NCBI GenBank assembly: GCA_914767715.1
Contig: OU612070.1
Location: 19,208,025 to 19,272,024, forward strand
Length of the DNA: 64,000 bases
Origin: Membranipora membranacea
Taxonomy: Eukaryota > Bryozoa > Gymnolaemata > Cheilostomatida > Membraniporidae
Direction: 5' to 3'
In this document: positions 33,683 to 46,519 of the stretch, in pieces
Layout: every line of letters begins with the position of its first letter
Position numbering within the stretch: the stretch's first letter is position 1
The notes under the pieces: generated by a model
What the model was told of the DNA's origin: nothing
Databases searched by the model: none
What the model saw: only the letters and a program-made list of their open reading frames with translations
Translations under genes and position numbers: made by a program

Positions 33683-36554
33683 ATGGCTACAGATGATTAT
33701 AAAACTGCAATGGATGTATCTGAATTCAGATCTGTATATGAGTGTGAAGGGCAGTATAACCTGACTGTACAGATTCCATATTTAGCCAAACTAGCAGAAC
33801 ACTATGAGACACTCGGATCTGAGGATCCTATAACTAACTGGAGAAGAATCCTTCAGGTAGGACTTAATAATTGAACTGTTTTGGAGTGAGAGTTTAAGTT
33901 ATGTATACATAGGGCTGGTTTACTTTCGTGTCAAGAAGTTGCATGATGAAAGAACTGATCACCAGTCATTACCCATCGACACACAGAGGTGGCGTCATGC
34001 TGCTGGGGCCAGACGAGGGGTTTGTACTAGAGAAGGCCTTGGAACAGCGATTTACTCATGGTTTCTTGCTGCATACCTGTGTGCTGTGCATTGGTATGCA
34101 AACTACTGTATGTTGTATCTCTCCTGGCTGCTAACTTCCAGTGAAAATCTGTTCCAAATAGCATATTTTCATCTGTTTCTATCTATCTAGGCTCATTCTC
34201 TATATAACTCATGCGCTGCCAGGCATCGAGACACTGCTGAGAAGTTTCTGCAGAAAGCTGTTAATATCCAGAATATGTACAACAAAGCAGCTGAGTTACC
34301 ACATGTGCAGTATAATGAACTCTTGAATCTAAAATCGAGTCAAGAAGTTGCTCTGAGTGAAATCAGAACGAGGTGCAGAGAAAAATTTGAACCCCTGTTG
34401 AACCTCATTGAGTCGTATCAAGAAGAACCAGAAAACTTAAACTCAGAACATAACCACATTGTAGAAGAAAAAATCTTCACCGACATGCGATCAATATCAA
34501 TCAACTGTAACAATGATATGATACAGGTAGCTAATAACATAGTCTCTGCAAGCATGCAACTCATAGGAAGAAAGCCACCCTGTAGTTTCGCTGCCATTGC
34601 GATGGGATCACTAGCCAGAGAAGAGACAACTCCCTACTCTGATCTGGAATTCTTCTTTGTGATAGAAGAAAAGGACGCAATCACAGAGCCTTACTTTGAA
34701 CATCTCGCGATGACTGTGTATTTTTGTATTGGTAATCTACAGGAGACAAATCTTAAGTACATGGATATAGAAGAGCTAGAAGGGTGGTTTGTCGACGAGG
34801 GGAAGAGCGGATTTAAGATTGATGGGCTGAGAACTAATGCTGGGAATATTCCCACAGGTAACGGTAAAACAGATGTGAAGAACAAGTACATCTGCACTGT
34901 GGACAACCTTGTGGATCGGTATGAAAAGATTCTCAATGACGGCGAGACAGAAAGCTCCAGTTCGGTGACAGGTGATGACTCAGATATGATGGCTTATCTG
35001 AGGCTCATCAGCTCATATGGAGATCAAGGGAGCGCTCTAAATCAGCAATTACAAAGCAGGCTTACAAAGATACATCCAAATGTAAAGCGTGTCCAAAATA
35101 CACTATGTACGATTTTGAAGGACATGAAAAAGTATGACATTGATCCGGCTTTGACATTATCGAAAGGATCTCGTATGGAAATGAAAACTGAGGTGTACCG
35201 TTATCCATCTTTGCTGTTGTTGAACATGAATATATTACACCAGCTACAGTCAACATCTACATGGGAGACAATCGAGATACTGAAACAATATGAGCAGTTA
35301 TCAGGTTTACCCTCCAGTTTCCCTTGCTACTTCTCAGTATGCCTGCTCATAAGACTAGCATCTTATCTCTATCATGACAGTCAAAGTGAGAGGATATCAC
35401 TTTTAAAGATAAACTACAAATGTCTCAAGGGGCAATCACCTAAGCTATGGCACGTTCCTCAGAAAGTCTTGCTGATTTACTTTATAACTATGTGCCCAGC
35501 CAAAGCAACATTAACCCGTTTGTTTTCTGAAAATGACAATGACACAAACACGGATGACCCCATGCTCAAGAACACTGAGAGGTTACTGTCCGCAATAACT
35601 GCCAAGATGACTATCTTTGATGATGCTGCAGTATTGATGTACGCAAAAAACATTTCTGAAAGGCTATACTCCACACTCCCTGAAATTCTTTTGGTTTTTA
35701 TCGCAGTTTCCTATCGTGGGCATGCTGATAATGAAATGGCATACAAACTCATTACCTCGAGGCAAACTTGGGATGAAGTACAGTCAGATAATATGGTAAC
35801 CGTTTTGAAATGGCAGCTCACCCTATATCTTGGAAAATTGAAGGAAAATAAGCGACTTGAGGTCAGAGTGCGAGAGTTGTTGGGTGAAAAACCTCTTGAC
35901 CTTTCGTTGGCTTCAACGCTAATAAGGACTTTCTACGATGTAAAAGGAGCTGGCTATTACCTTCCATTTGATTTAGCATCACTTGACATTGATTATCCTG
36001 ATGACCCTGGTGATCTAGTGTACAGAGGAATGCTCTGCATGTTAAATGAAGAATATGATGATTCTCTGAGGTATCACCTTGAGGATCTTAGCTATTTGGA
36101 TAATTTGATGGGCAAGGAGAGCATTTCATGTCTGAAGTCGAATGCACTTGAAGCTACTGCTGAGATTCATTATACTATTGGTGAACACAGAAACAGAATA
36201 GGGCAAACTAGAAAAGCTCAGGTGCAGTATGAAGCCAGTCTGAACAGATATGAGGAAGCCCTAGAAATGTCATCGGCGTTAGGAAACTCGAATAGCAAAG
36301 CAAAGTGTCTACATCAAATAAGTGAGTGCCATTCCAAGATGAAGAATTTCACACTAGCTGAAGAAGCACTTCGTAGATCTGTCAAAATGTACAGAGATTT
36401 GAGCGGAGAGAAATCAAAATATGTCATCAATGGGTACAAAGTTTTATATAATATCAATATGAAGATGGGTAAAATCCGAATGGCCAAACTCTATATGCAG
36501 AAGCATGAAGAGTTGAAGTTCTATTTGACAGTCGCAGATCAAAAGAACAAGTGA
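33683..36554 (+). CDS. GlnD/DUF294-like nucleotidyltransferase with C-terminal TPR-like repeats, copy 1
   Basis: Two exons, 33683-33856 (58 codons, donor GTAGGA) and 34191-36554 (acceptor TCTATCTAG), join in phase 0 to give about 845 residues. Near residues 193-213 lies a Pol-beta-type nucleotidyltransferase signature, AMGSLAREETTPYSDLEFFF: Gly-Ser, then Asp-x-Glu metal ligands, as in the DUF294/PII-uridylyltransferase group. It is followed by a conserved KSGFKIDGLRTNAG region. The middle is helical. The last 160 residues or so contain degenerate TPR-like helical pairs. There is no signal peptide or membrane segment. The catalytic motif looks complete, so transfer of a nucleotide to a protein or small molecule is plausible, but the substrate is unknown. 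It is flanked by LINE halves and a decayed tandem copy. Confidence 0.85.
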
Positions 36555-36599
36555 TCATTACCAGAATTATCTGGGCTTGAGAGCTGAAGTTAATGCACA

Positions 36600-39276
36600 T
36601 CATCTTTTATGTTTTACAATACTCACTGTATGCTATTCACAAACTGAAAATGTTTTGTATCTACTGGTCAAAACCACTATGAATATTCAGTATTACTGTC
36701 AATATCTTATCATTCAAATATATTTGTTCTTAATCACACAGCATTACTGAAAGAAGTTTTATTTTCGATGCATACACATTCATGCATATATACTCCAATC
36801 AAACATGCCAACATATAATTATGTGACATATCCAGGCACCACCCTGTTGAAAAGTTAATTTGGAGATCTCTTGAGCTAAGGACCATTTCCGCAATTAATC
36901 TTTCATGTACCATTTCCACACCCTTACTTTAATTGACTACATTTCCGTTTTCAGATTGAATTGCAGATAATATCTAAATGCTCTTTAACTTTGATGCGTC
37001 ATTAGCTACTTCCCATTTATGAACATCCTATGTGCGTAAATCATGAATAATATATTTTTGTAAATCATGAATAATGTATTTTTGTGACTATACATTATTC
37101 ATTGTGTGTTGACAAAAACCAGTTACTGTGTGGCAGAGTTACTGCCTGGCTGGGCTATGGCCTGGCCAAAGTTACCATCTACCATGAATAAAATGAAGTT
37201 CAACTGCCTACAACATCATATTACAATTATTAGTCTGTGACATTGAAGTAAGCTATCTTACAATTATTCTGGTATTATGTGATTAAGGAAAGAGCAAAGG
37301 AACGCTAAACAATTGGGATAACAGCTTAAAGTCGGAGACATATTACCATGCTAACCTACCTTGACAAACTTTGTTGTGGGGGGGGGGCATGCTAGTCCGT
37401 CTTGATTGGGGAGGGGAAGTTCTCATACATGCAGAGATGCATACTTGAGATAGAGTCCTCGAGCAATTTAGTATTACTAGTCAGAGAGTCAGTAGCAAAC
37501 AAGGGCTTTGCACAAATGTTGTTTATATTGTCTGATAGATTATCTTTTTTGGCACCAGGGAGGGTGGGAGAGGTGGAGCTTGCATTCATCAAAATTGACC
37601 AATCAGAGCTCAGTATTTGCTCTCAATCATGGGTACTGAACTGTAATTATTAAGATTCTTTTCAGTCTGACATGACATTTTGTAAATGGTTATCTCACTC
37701 ATATGAGCATTCTCTCAGTTATGATGTTATTGCCCCAGGCTAAATACAATCAATCCATATCAACCTGACATCAAGCACAAAAGCTGATTGCTGTTATAGA
37801 TAGTAAAAGTGGACTCACTAAATAATAGTCTGAGAAAAATATCAGTAGAGTCGAGATAGACTCGTATGCAAATCTGCAGAAGGGGATCGACCAAGGAGCA
37901 CGGAAGGGGAGAACGAGACTATCAATGGTGACCGGGTGAAGGAGAATCCAGAATAACCTAGCTAGAGATATTCGTCCTATTGTACACTGAAGACTGTCCA
38001 TCCTTATGTCCATCGAGCATCTCTGTAAAGACCAACCACTGGTGAGTCCATCCTACAACAATTGCAGCACTGGTAAACATTGAGATTAGCATAAAAAAGT
38101 TTCAATTAGGTGTTTTTGATCACCTGTGTATCTGCACTAATAATAGCATGTTTACTGGGTGTATTATAACCCTGCCCAGCCCAGCCCAATATACATGTTT
38201 CAGGAACTCAGGCCTAGTGGTTAGTAATTCATGCCAAAACTGAAATATTTCCTATGATTTTACGCGAAATACGGCAAATACTGCACCTTTCTGTAAGGTA
38301 TTTAGCTTTACTTATGACTTAATTGTCATTTAAATATTATTATTAATACATTTCTGAATGTTAAGAAACCTCACTCATGTATATTTAATGAAGATATATC
38401 TTTCTTCTGAAAATCTGATATAAACTCTTAGTTTTCTCGATGATTTCTTTATATAGAGTTACCTCCCTTGTGTAAACTATTGTGTTAGCTTTTGTGTACA
38501 TATGAGAGGACAACTTTTCAACAGTACCTATGATTGTTAACAAAAAAGGTTGAGTGCAGTCTTCATATATCCCACCCTCCCTGTTGACACATAGGAGAGA
38601 GTCATTATAAGGAGTTATTGCCTCAATGTGTGTGAAAAGACAACTTCCAAATTATACTCACCAAATATTTTGGTTAACAATTTAAACATGTTTGCTGCTC
38701 ATTTCAAGTCAAACGGTTTGGGAATAACGTATCAGTTACCACATGTGGAAAATCAACCAACTGAGTAATTGTCTGGGTCAATCAAAATTCACACTGACCC
38801 TCTGAGTGTTTCTGCCATGTTATGTACAGTGCATAAGGGATTGGTTTATTTTTGAGGGGTATGGTTTCTCTTGTCCTGTCACAACTAGCATGTTACTTAT
38901 AATTAGCTCTGGAAAAATGCATTCAGTCTTATCTTTGCCGTTATTACAGAGCTCCCTTCTTGGGATATTTCACGGTGCAAGGCAGGTAGAATTAAAATAG
39001 TATTGCCTGATGTTTTTTATAACCTGATTGAACTTCCCTGTCAGTATAAATATCATCTATTTTGAAATTTCTTTCAATCAATTTAACTCCGTCATCCACG
39101 TATTGCTAAAAAAGAAAATCATATTTCTTGAGCTGTTAACCTTAAGTAGCTCGATTGCTTTCCAACAGTGTACAGAAAAACACCCATGTCTGTATCCTAT
39201 TAAAATCTCCTCTAATGGCAATTGCTTCCTCTTTAATTCAGATAGGACAGCTCTTAAATTTGAGATGTTGCAGATA
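36600..39276. other. Intergenic between the two nucleotidyltransferase copies
   Basis: The first part (to about 37450, and again near 38590) matches sequence downstream of copy 2 (43880-44400), marking the duplicated unit. No gene was recognised. A G tract is at 37379-37387. Confidence 0.5.
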
Positions 39277-39589
39277 TATTAGAACAGGGCTGCCCAACCA
39301 GTGGCCCGGGGCCGCATGCGCCCCGAACCCAGTTTTATGCGGCCCCATTGAGAAAATCGCGTAGTCGCAAAAACAATTTTCACCCCTATATTTATTACAT
39401 TCCTCATTTGTACAATAATAAGGCACGCTCTACATCTAGTCTCAGTGTTTTGGAGATTCCCCAACCATTGCATTTGAGTGAGCTTCATTAAATAAATAAA
39501 AATATGAATGTTTGCCCCCCTCCCCCGGGACATTGCATTATGTGGATGCGGCCCCCTCATTGAAAAGGTTTGGCACCCCTGTATTAGAA
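39277..39589. mobile_element. hAT-like MITE with 8-bp target duplication
   Basis: The element spans 39285-39581 (297 bp). The ends are CAGGGCTGCCCAACC and GGTTTGGCACCCCTG, an imperfect inverted repeat starting CAGGG. It is flanked by TATTAGAA on both sides (39277-39284, 39582-39589). Eight-base duplications and CAGGG-type ends are characteristic of the hAT superfamily. Internal GCGGCCCC blocks are inverted. No transposase is present. Confidence 0.85.
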
Positions 39590-41035
39590 GAGTTGGTCCC
39601 ACCCTCCCTGTCTAGACTTGCTCTAATCATATGTGTTTATAGTCGTTAGTAGCAGTCAATATCTCAGGATCTATTTTATCAGGATACCAGGATTACTTTG
39701 CTTTTGTATTCACAAAATTTTGTTGCCAATTTATGCAGATGTGGTCTCTGCCTCATGTAACATGCTTTGTGTGGCTTGTTTGAGTTCTCTGCCTGACAGC
39801 CCAACTCTAGTCAGTAATTAGGTAGCTGTCCTAGCCGCAAATCCATGGCAGCCCACTGCGAATAACACGCGATTTCAAGCTTTGTCTTGGCATTGTTTCA
39901 TCAGATCATAATCTATATATCTAGCCAGTTTCTGTAACGCGCATATGAGAGATTTTATTTTGAGGGCACTGTCAGTAATAAGGCTTTTTCTATGTCAGAC
40001 CAAATTTTCAAGTCTGGTCTTTGGATTATGAAAACGATTTGCTCTGACATGCTGAGCTGCTCTGTGCGGTCACACCTGACCTGCCATTCACCTCTGTTTG
40101 TAACCCTCTTATTGCGCAAAATCTTTGCACATGCTTCACCACCAGTATTGGCATAATCGCACCTCTCCTTTATATTTTTTCACAACACTAATTCAGAATT
40201 TATTATGCCTAAACAGGTATGTTCCGAGGCTCATTAAAAATTTTGACGTGTGCCGGAGTGTACCCTAATTCATGCACTCGGTGCAATTTGAGTTAAATGT
40301 GAAGCCTTTTATCAGATCAATATTACCTTCTGCTTGGAGAGCGCTAATGTTCCAGTTTCCTCTGTTTAAAAAATCTTAATAGAATAGGTAAAAAGTAAAT
40401 CAATATTTGGATTCAGGACCTTGAATGTGGTTTCAATAGTAATTTGATCTACAAAAAGACCTCATAATATTATGTCAAAGGTTTTGGATAACACAGTGCA
40501 CAACTAACATCAGTACAACCTATATTCATTCTGTTGAGGAGTTGATTATATACAACTTGCGATGGCTACAAGTGATGATAAAACTGCAATGGATGTATCT
40601 GAGTTCAGATCTGTATATGAGAGTGAAGGAAAGTATAACCTGACTGTACAGATTCCTTATCTAGCTAAACTAGCAGAACACTATGAGAAACTCGGATCAG
40701 AGGATCCTACAACTAACTGGAGAAATATCCTTCAGGTAGGACTGAACTATTGAACTCTAGTTTGCTCAGGAGTGAGAGTTTAAGTTACGTATCCATATGG
40801 CTTGTTTACTTTCGTGTTGCGTGATGGAAGAGCTGATTTCCCATCATTGCTCATCAACGCGCAGGGTTGGCTTCATGCTGCTGGGGCCGGCCATGAGGTG
40901 GTTGTACTAGAGAAGGCCTCAAAACGGCACTTAACTCATGGTCTCTAGCTGAAATCACGTGTGTTATGTTAAAGTTGGTTAAAGTGGGTTAAAATGGTCT
41001 GTCTCTGTCCTAAGACTGAGAAATAAAAGTGCCTT

Positions 41036-41215
41036 AAGGACGCGGCCGCAACATTCAGCGCCAAGTTGCTCTCAGTTTGCAGGCAGGTCGGAGCACCCCC
41101 GGGGCGTCAATTGAGCCCAGCAGTCGGAAAACTGCAATGGGATTCGATCCCAAGACCTCAACGTTTGCACATCAGAGGGCAGGCGCCCTAACCAACTGGG
41201 CTACCTCCTACTCCA
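41036..41215 (-). mobile_element. tRNA-derived SINE in the intron of copy 2
   Basis: On the minus strand TAGCCCAGTTGG (41192-41203) is a good A box and GGGATCGAATCCC (41139-41151) an excellent B box, with tRNA-like sequence between. It is absent from the matching intron of copy 1. The poor cloverleaf and non-tRNA body argue against a functional tRNA gene. Confidence 0.7.
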
Positions 41216-42561
41216 ACGCACTACTGTATGTTGTATATCTCCTGGCTGTTAACTTTAAATGAAAATCTATTCCATAATAGCATATTTTCATCTGTTTCTA
41301 TCTAGGCAACGAGACACTGCTGAACTGTTTCTACAGAAAGCTGTTAACATCCAGAATATGTACAACAAAGCAGCTGAGTTACCACATGTACAGTATAAGG
41401 AGCTCTTGGATCTGAAATCGACACAAGAAGTTGCTCTGAGTGAAATCAGAACAAAGTGCAGAGAAAAAGTGGAACCACTCTTGACCCTCATTGAGTCGTT
41501 TCAAGAAGAACCAGAAAACTCGCGATGACTGTGTATTTTCTTATTGGTAATCTACAGGAGACAAATCTAAAATACATGGATATAGAAGAGTTAGAATGGT
41601 GGTTTGTCGACGAGGGGAAGAGCGGATTTAAGATTGATGGGCTGAGAACTAATGCTGGGAATATTCCCACAGGTAACGGTAAAACTGATGTGAAAAACAA
41701 GTACATCTGTACTGTAGACAGGCTGGTGGATCGGTATGAAAAGATTCTCAATGACAACAAGACAGAAAGCTCCAGTTCGGTGACAGGTGATGACTCAGAT
41801 ATGATGGCCTATCTAAAGCTCATCAGTTCATACGGAGATCAAAGGAGCACTGTGAATGACCAATTACACAGCAGGCTTTCAAAGATACACCCAAATGTAA
41901 AGCGTGTCCAATATACTCTACGTACAATTTTAAAGGACATGGAAAAGTATGACATTAATCCGATCTCCACATTATCAAAAGGATCTCATATGGAAACGAA
42001 AACTGAGGTGTACCGATATCCGTCCTTGTTGCTGCTGAACATGAATATATTACACCAGCTACAGTCAGCATCTACATTGGAGACAATCGAGATACTGAAA
42101 CAATATGAGCAGTTATCAGGTTTTCCCTCCAGTTGCCCTTACTACTTCTCAGTATGCCTGCTCATAAGACTAGCATCCTATCTCTATCTTGACAGTCAAA
42201 GTGAGAGAATATCACTTTTAGAGATAAACTATAAATGTCTCAAGGGGCAATCACCCAAGCTATGGCATATCCCCCAGAACATCTTACTGATTTACTTTAT
42301 AACTATGTGCCCAGCCAAAGCAACATTAACCCGCTTGTTTTCTGAAAATGACGATGACACAAACACGGATGACCCCATGCTCAAGAACACTGAGAGGTTA
42401 CTGTCCACAATAACTGCCAAGATGACTATCTTTGATGATGCTGCAGTATTGATGTACGCAGAATACATTCCTGAAAGGCTTTACTCAAAACTCCCTGCAA
42501 GTGATTTATTTTTACTCGCAGTATCCTATCACGTTAATCATGAAATTGCCTACAAGCTTAT

Positions 42562-43072
42562 AGACAGTTTTCAGAGCTCTTATTTATGCCTCAATTCGTA
42601 GTTGTCCTCTCTCCAGTTTGGGTACTCTTAACCCAAGCCGCATAGGAAAAACTTGCTGAAAGAGGGTTATATTGAAAACCGCTTATGTTATCATAAAACT
42701 GATTTTTGATTCAGAGTCTTCACCATTGAAAACCCTGGAAGACAGGGTTTCCAAATCATTGGAGGCTTGAATGTTGATAAATCTTAATTTCAGTGAAGAA
42801 ACTCATGAAAGATTCTGCCAAATTGTCCGCAAAACAGGAAGAAAATGCTATAATTGACTATCTAAATACTAAAATTATTTCCCAAACTATGTCCATATGA
42901 GTTTTCAATGTTGCAGATTCTGAATCAAAAATGATTTTTATCCAATTATAAGCGGTATTCAAGATAACCCTCTTTTCAGCACGTTTTTCCTATGCGGCGT
43001 GGGTTAAAAGTACCGAACTGGAGAGAGGTCAACTCAAAATTGGGGCCTAAATCTGAGCTCAGAAAACTGTCT
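42562..43072. mobile_element. Foldback MITE with long inverted repeats, inside the copy 2 pseudogene
   Basis: 511 bp starting AGACAGTTTTC and ending GAAAACTGTCT. The arms are imperfect inverted repeats over roughly 175 bp each (shared blocks CCTCTCTCCAGTT, GCCGCATAGGAAAAAC, TTTTTGATTCAGA). Comparison with copy 1 (AAACTCATTACC) fixes the insertion point and favours an AT target duplication; TTA or TA cannot be excluded. AT duplications are known from the ISL2EU group. There is no coding capacity. Confidence 0.82.
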
Positions 43073-44539
43073 ATTACCTCGAGGCAAACCTAGCCTGCGG
43101 TAGAGTTGGATAATATGGCAACTGTGTTAAAATGGCAGCTCACCCTATATCTAGGGAAATCGCAGGAAAATAGGATGCTTGAGGTCCGAGTGCGAGGGTT
43201 GTTGGGTCAAAAACCTTTTGACCTTGGAACGGCTATATTGCTAATAGCGATTTTCTACCGTGTTAAGAAAAGTGGCTATTGCCTTCCATTCGATTTAGCA
43301 TCGCTTGACATTGAGTTTCCTGACAACCCTGATTATCTAATGCAAAAAGGAAAGCTTTGCATGTTAAAAGAAGAATATGAAGAGTCTCTGAGGTAATGCC
43401 TTGAGCATCTTAGCTATCTGAATAATTTGATGGGCAAGGAGAGCGCTTCACCCGCGACGTCCACTGCACTTGCTGAAACTGCATGCTTGCATTATATTAT
43501 CGATGAACATAGAAACAGAATAGGGCAAACTCGAAAAAGCTCAGGAGCAGTATGAAGCCAGTCTGAAAAGATGTGAGGAAGCCCTGAAAATGTCATCTGC
43601 ATAAGGAGACTCATTTAGGCATCGCCAAGCACAGTGTCTACATCAAATAAGTGAGTGCCATTCCAAGATGAAGAACTTCACACTAGCTGAAGAAGCACTT
43701 CGAAAATCTGTCAAACTTTACCGAGACTCGGGCGGATCAGAGAAATCAATGAACGTCATCAAAGGGTATGCTGTTTTATATGAAATCAATATGAGGCTCG
43801 GTAAATTACAGATGGCCGAACTTTATCACAGAAGCATGAGGAGCTGAAGCTCTATTTGACAGCTGCAGTGATCAAAAGAATAAGTGACAATTATTAAAAA
43901 TCTTGAGCTTGAGAGCTGAAGTTAAAGGTACATCATCTTGTATTTTCTCTACAATACTCACTGTATGCTATTCACAAACCATATTTTTTTGTATTATTTA
44001 TCAAACTGCTATGACTATTGAGTTTTACTGTCTATATCTCATCATTCAAATATATTTGTTCATATTAACTGAGCTAAATTGAAACCTGTTTTATTTTCTA
44101 TGCATACACGTTCATGCTCATGCATATATATCATATACCCCAATCAAACGTGCCAATGTAATAATGTATGTGATTACAGAAAGAGCAAAAGAAACAAAGA
44201 ATAAAGTCTTTTTTCTCCTTGGTGCAACGCTAAATGGTTGGGATAACAGCCCAAGTCGGAGACAGGGTATCATGCATATATGAGATTGAAATTGAGTCCT
44301 CTGATAATTAGTATCTTGCTTGGTAAACAGGACAGAATTATTATAAGGAGTTATTTCCCCAGAATGTGTGAGGAGAGAACTGCAAAATTGTAACGATTTG
44401 GGTCAATTCAAAGTCATTTAAATACAAACTCATTGAATACAATGTCAATCCAATTATATAATATTGACTAGAACTGTAAAGGCTTATACTATAACTATAC
44501 AATAGCAATAATGAATGTAATTTATTTAGCAGGCAGGGT

Positions 44540-46510
44540 TAATTACACAATAATGGTTGCTGGTTGGGTAATGATATATGGGTCAGTTTCGAACAATTCT
44601 AGAATTGTACAGAATTGTCCAACAATTCTTGGGTATGAAACGCAGTGTTGAGCTTGTAGTTGTTTTACGATGATACGCTCAGTGGTTTTTCCCAGGTGGA
44701 ACAAGAGGCTAATAGGTCGCATGTCTTTGAATTTGTTTGGGTGTTTTACTTTGGGTATGGGAGTCACCTCAGCTTTCTTCGAAAGACATGGGAAGTACCC
44801 ATTAGCGAGTATGGCACTGATGATATTTGTGATCGGCTTGCTCATGATATGGCTATTGTTCTTCGTTAGCCAGCTTGGGAAGTCAAGCGATGAATGTTGT
44901 CAAGTAATTGGAATACCTCCAGTTCAGTAACTTGATAGGGATTTCCCGTAGCTGGATTTTCCGGGAAAACCACCTCGTTATGTCCTTGCAGGTAGTAATC
45001 ATTCAGCTTTGTTGGGAAGTCAACAGCTGATAGCCATGAATCCTCAATAAATATGTGACCAGTGTGATTAGTCCTATGGCTCTCTCCAGTTAGCTGTCGA
45101 ATGTTTTTCCACCAGGTTTTTGTACCATGTATGGTATTGTCTTTTTTTTTGATCGATCTTTTGGTAAAGAGCCAGTTTCTGCATATTAGTCAGCTGCTTT
45201 GCTAGGAGTTTCCAAACAGGGTTACCATTTTTGTGAGCAGTCCTTTTGGCACTCTTTAATTTCTCAATTAAAGGAGATGTTATATAAGATTTGCCTACTG
45301 GCATGCGTTTGGAACGCATGGGCAGTGTTTTTCGAGGATTTTATTTACTGTAGTATGGAGGATTCCAACTTTTCGCTCGATATCAGTTGTATCGTATAAC
45401 TCATTCCAAGACTGAGCTACCATTTTGGCTTTTGGAGTAATGTCTCTTTTTTGATAGTGATGTATTTCGGTGGTCGATTACGAGCTGTTGTTTGCAGAAC
45501 TACCGCACAGTGATCATTAGTGGATATGGGTGCTTCTTGCGTGCAGCCTACAGCCTTGTATTCCTCTATATCAGTGAATATCAAGTCTAGCGTGTTTTGC
45601 TCTCGAGAAGCGAAGTTCATGATTTGGTCGAAAGGATACAGGTTCATTATCTTGGAAGTGTCTAGCTCATTAAAATCGCCGCACAAGACGATTTTTGCTG
45701 ACCTGTGCTTTTTGATGTTCTTAGCGATCGTTGTGATTATATGATTTATCGTGCTGTCAGCTTGCTGTTTTCGAAGGCTAGGTGAGCTATAGATACCTCC
45801 GAATATGATCGGGTTATGTCCTTGCTGCTTTACTAGAAACCATAATGCTGACACTTCTCACTGTTGGTGTACTCAGCTAATTTAGTCACAGGTATGTTGT
45901 CACGTATATATATCGCCACGCCACCGCCTATACGATTTTTCCTATGACAAGCTAACAGAGAAAAACCATCTATCGCATACGATTGTTCTTTACCAGTGGA
46001 AAGCAAAGACTCAGTTAACACTATGATGTCATAGTTTTGGGCTATTGTTTTCAGTTCCGCAAAGTTTTGATGGTTAAGAGAGCGTATGTTGTGCATTTAG
46101 ATGCTAGGCAGGGATGTCTGAGTTGGATGAGGTTTTTGTTTAGCTATTTTAATGTGAATTATATTATTCGGTAGTTTACTGAGGGGACGTAGCCGAGGTG
46201 TGCACATTGATTGACCAGAATCAAGTGCGTACAACTTGTGTTGACCGTTCGTAAAACAGTTGACAATCTGTGCATGGCAGGTTTTGTCAGCAGAGAGCTT
46301 CCACCCTTTTTTGACAGCCTGATTATAATGTCCATCATCAGATGGGACCCTTTCAGTAATTACTGTTGTAATAGCTTGAGGTGTGTACCTCAGTACCCTT
46401 GTCCTATTATTTACGCTCACAAAGGATTTAGACTGAGAGCGGAAGCTGGATATAATTGTTGGTATGTGATGAACAAGCGCATGCTCCAATCCAGACGCCA
46501 CAGTGAGATC
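44540..46510 (-). mobile_element. 5' part of a non-LTR retrotransposon (ORF1-like, AP endonuclease, start of reverse transcriptase)
   Basis: On the minus strand: 46097-46501, an open frame of 134 codons, unassigned. 45833-46096 has endonuclease motifs HNIRSLNHQNF, DIIVLTESLL and GGVAIYIRD. 45417-45854 has CGDFNELD and the terminal STNDHCAV motif of apurinic-type endonucleases; this segment is shifted in frame relative to the previous one near 45840. 45074-45319 is a basic linker. 44543-44845 is the reverse transcriptase start (IPKVKHPNKFKDMRPISLL, LGKTTERIIVKQL). It then ends abruptly near the position where the 33310-32161 fragment resumes. Dead through frameshifts and truncation. Confidence 0.85.
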
Positions 46511-46519
46511 CCAGTCTAG

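Larger units (their letters stand above)
40562..43886 (+). pseudogene. Nucleotidyltransferase-TPR gene, copy 2 (broken)
   Basis: Tandem duplicate of 33683-36554. Exon 1 (40562-40735) is intact. The intron has gained a SINE. The start of exon 2 has lost about 31 bp, shifting the frame. At 41520/41521 a 268-bp segment present in copy 1 (34438-34705) is missing, which removes the whole Gly-Ser...Asp-x-Glu catalytic core and shifts the frame again. The frame is then open over 41525-42561, where a 511-bp MITE interrupts it. Beyond the MITE, 43073-43886 keeps the TPR-like part, with a TAA at about 43394 and further indels. Four or more independent lesions make a functional enzyme impossible. Confidence 0.92.

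Noticed and set aside
33928-34190. Possible middle exon of the nucleotidyltransferase gene
   Set aside because: Exon 1 (ending 33856, phase 0) joins directly and in frame to the acceptor before 34191. Adding a piece from this region is unnecessary, and the similar region in copy 2 does not keep a frame.
41139-41203. tRNA gene on the minus strand
   Set aside because: Good A and B boxes, but no consistent cloverleaf. Absent from the paralogous intron, so a SINE head is the better reading.
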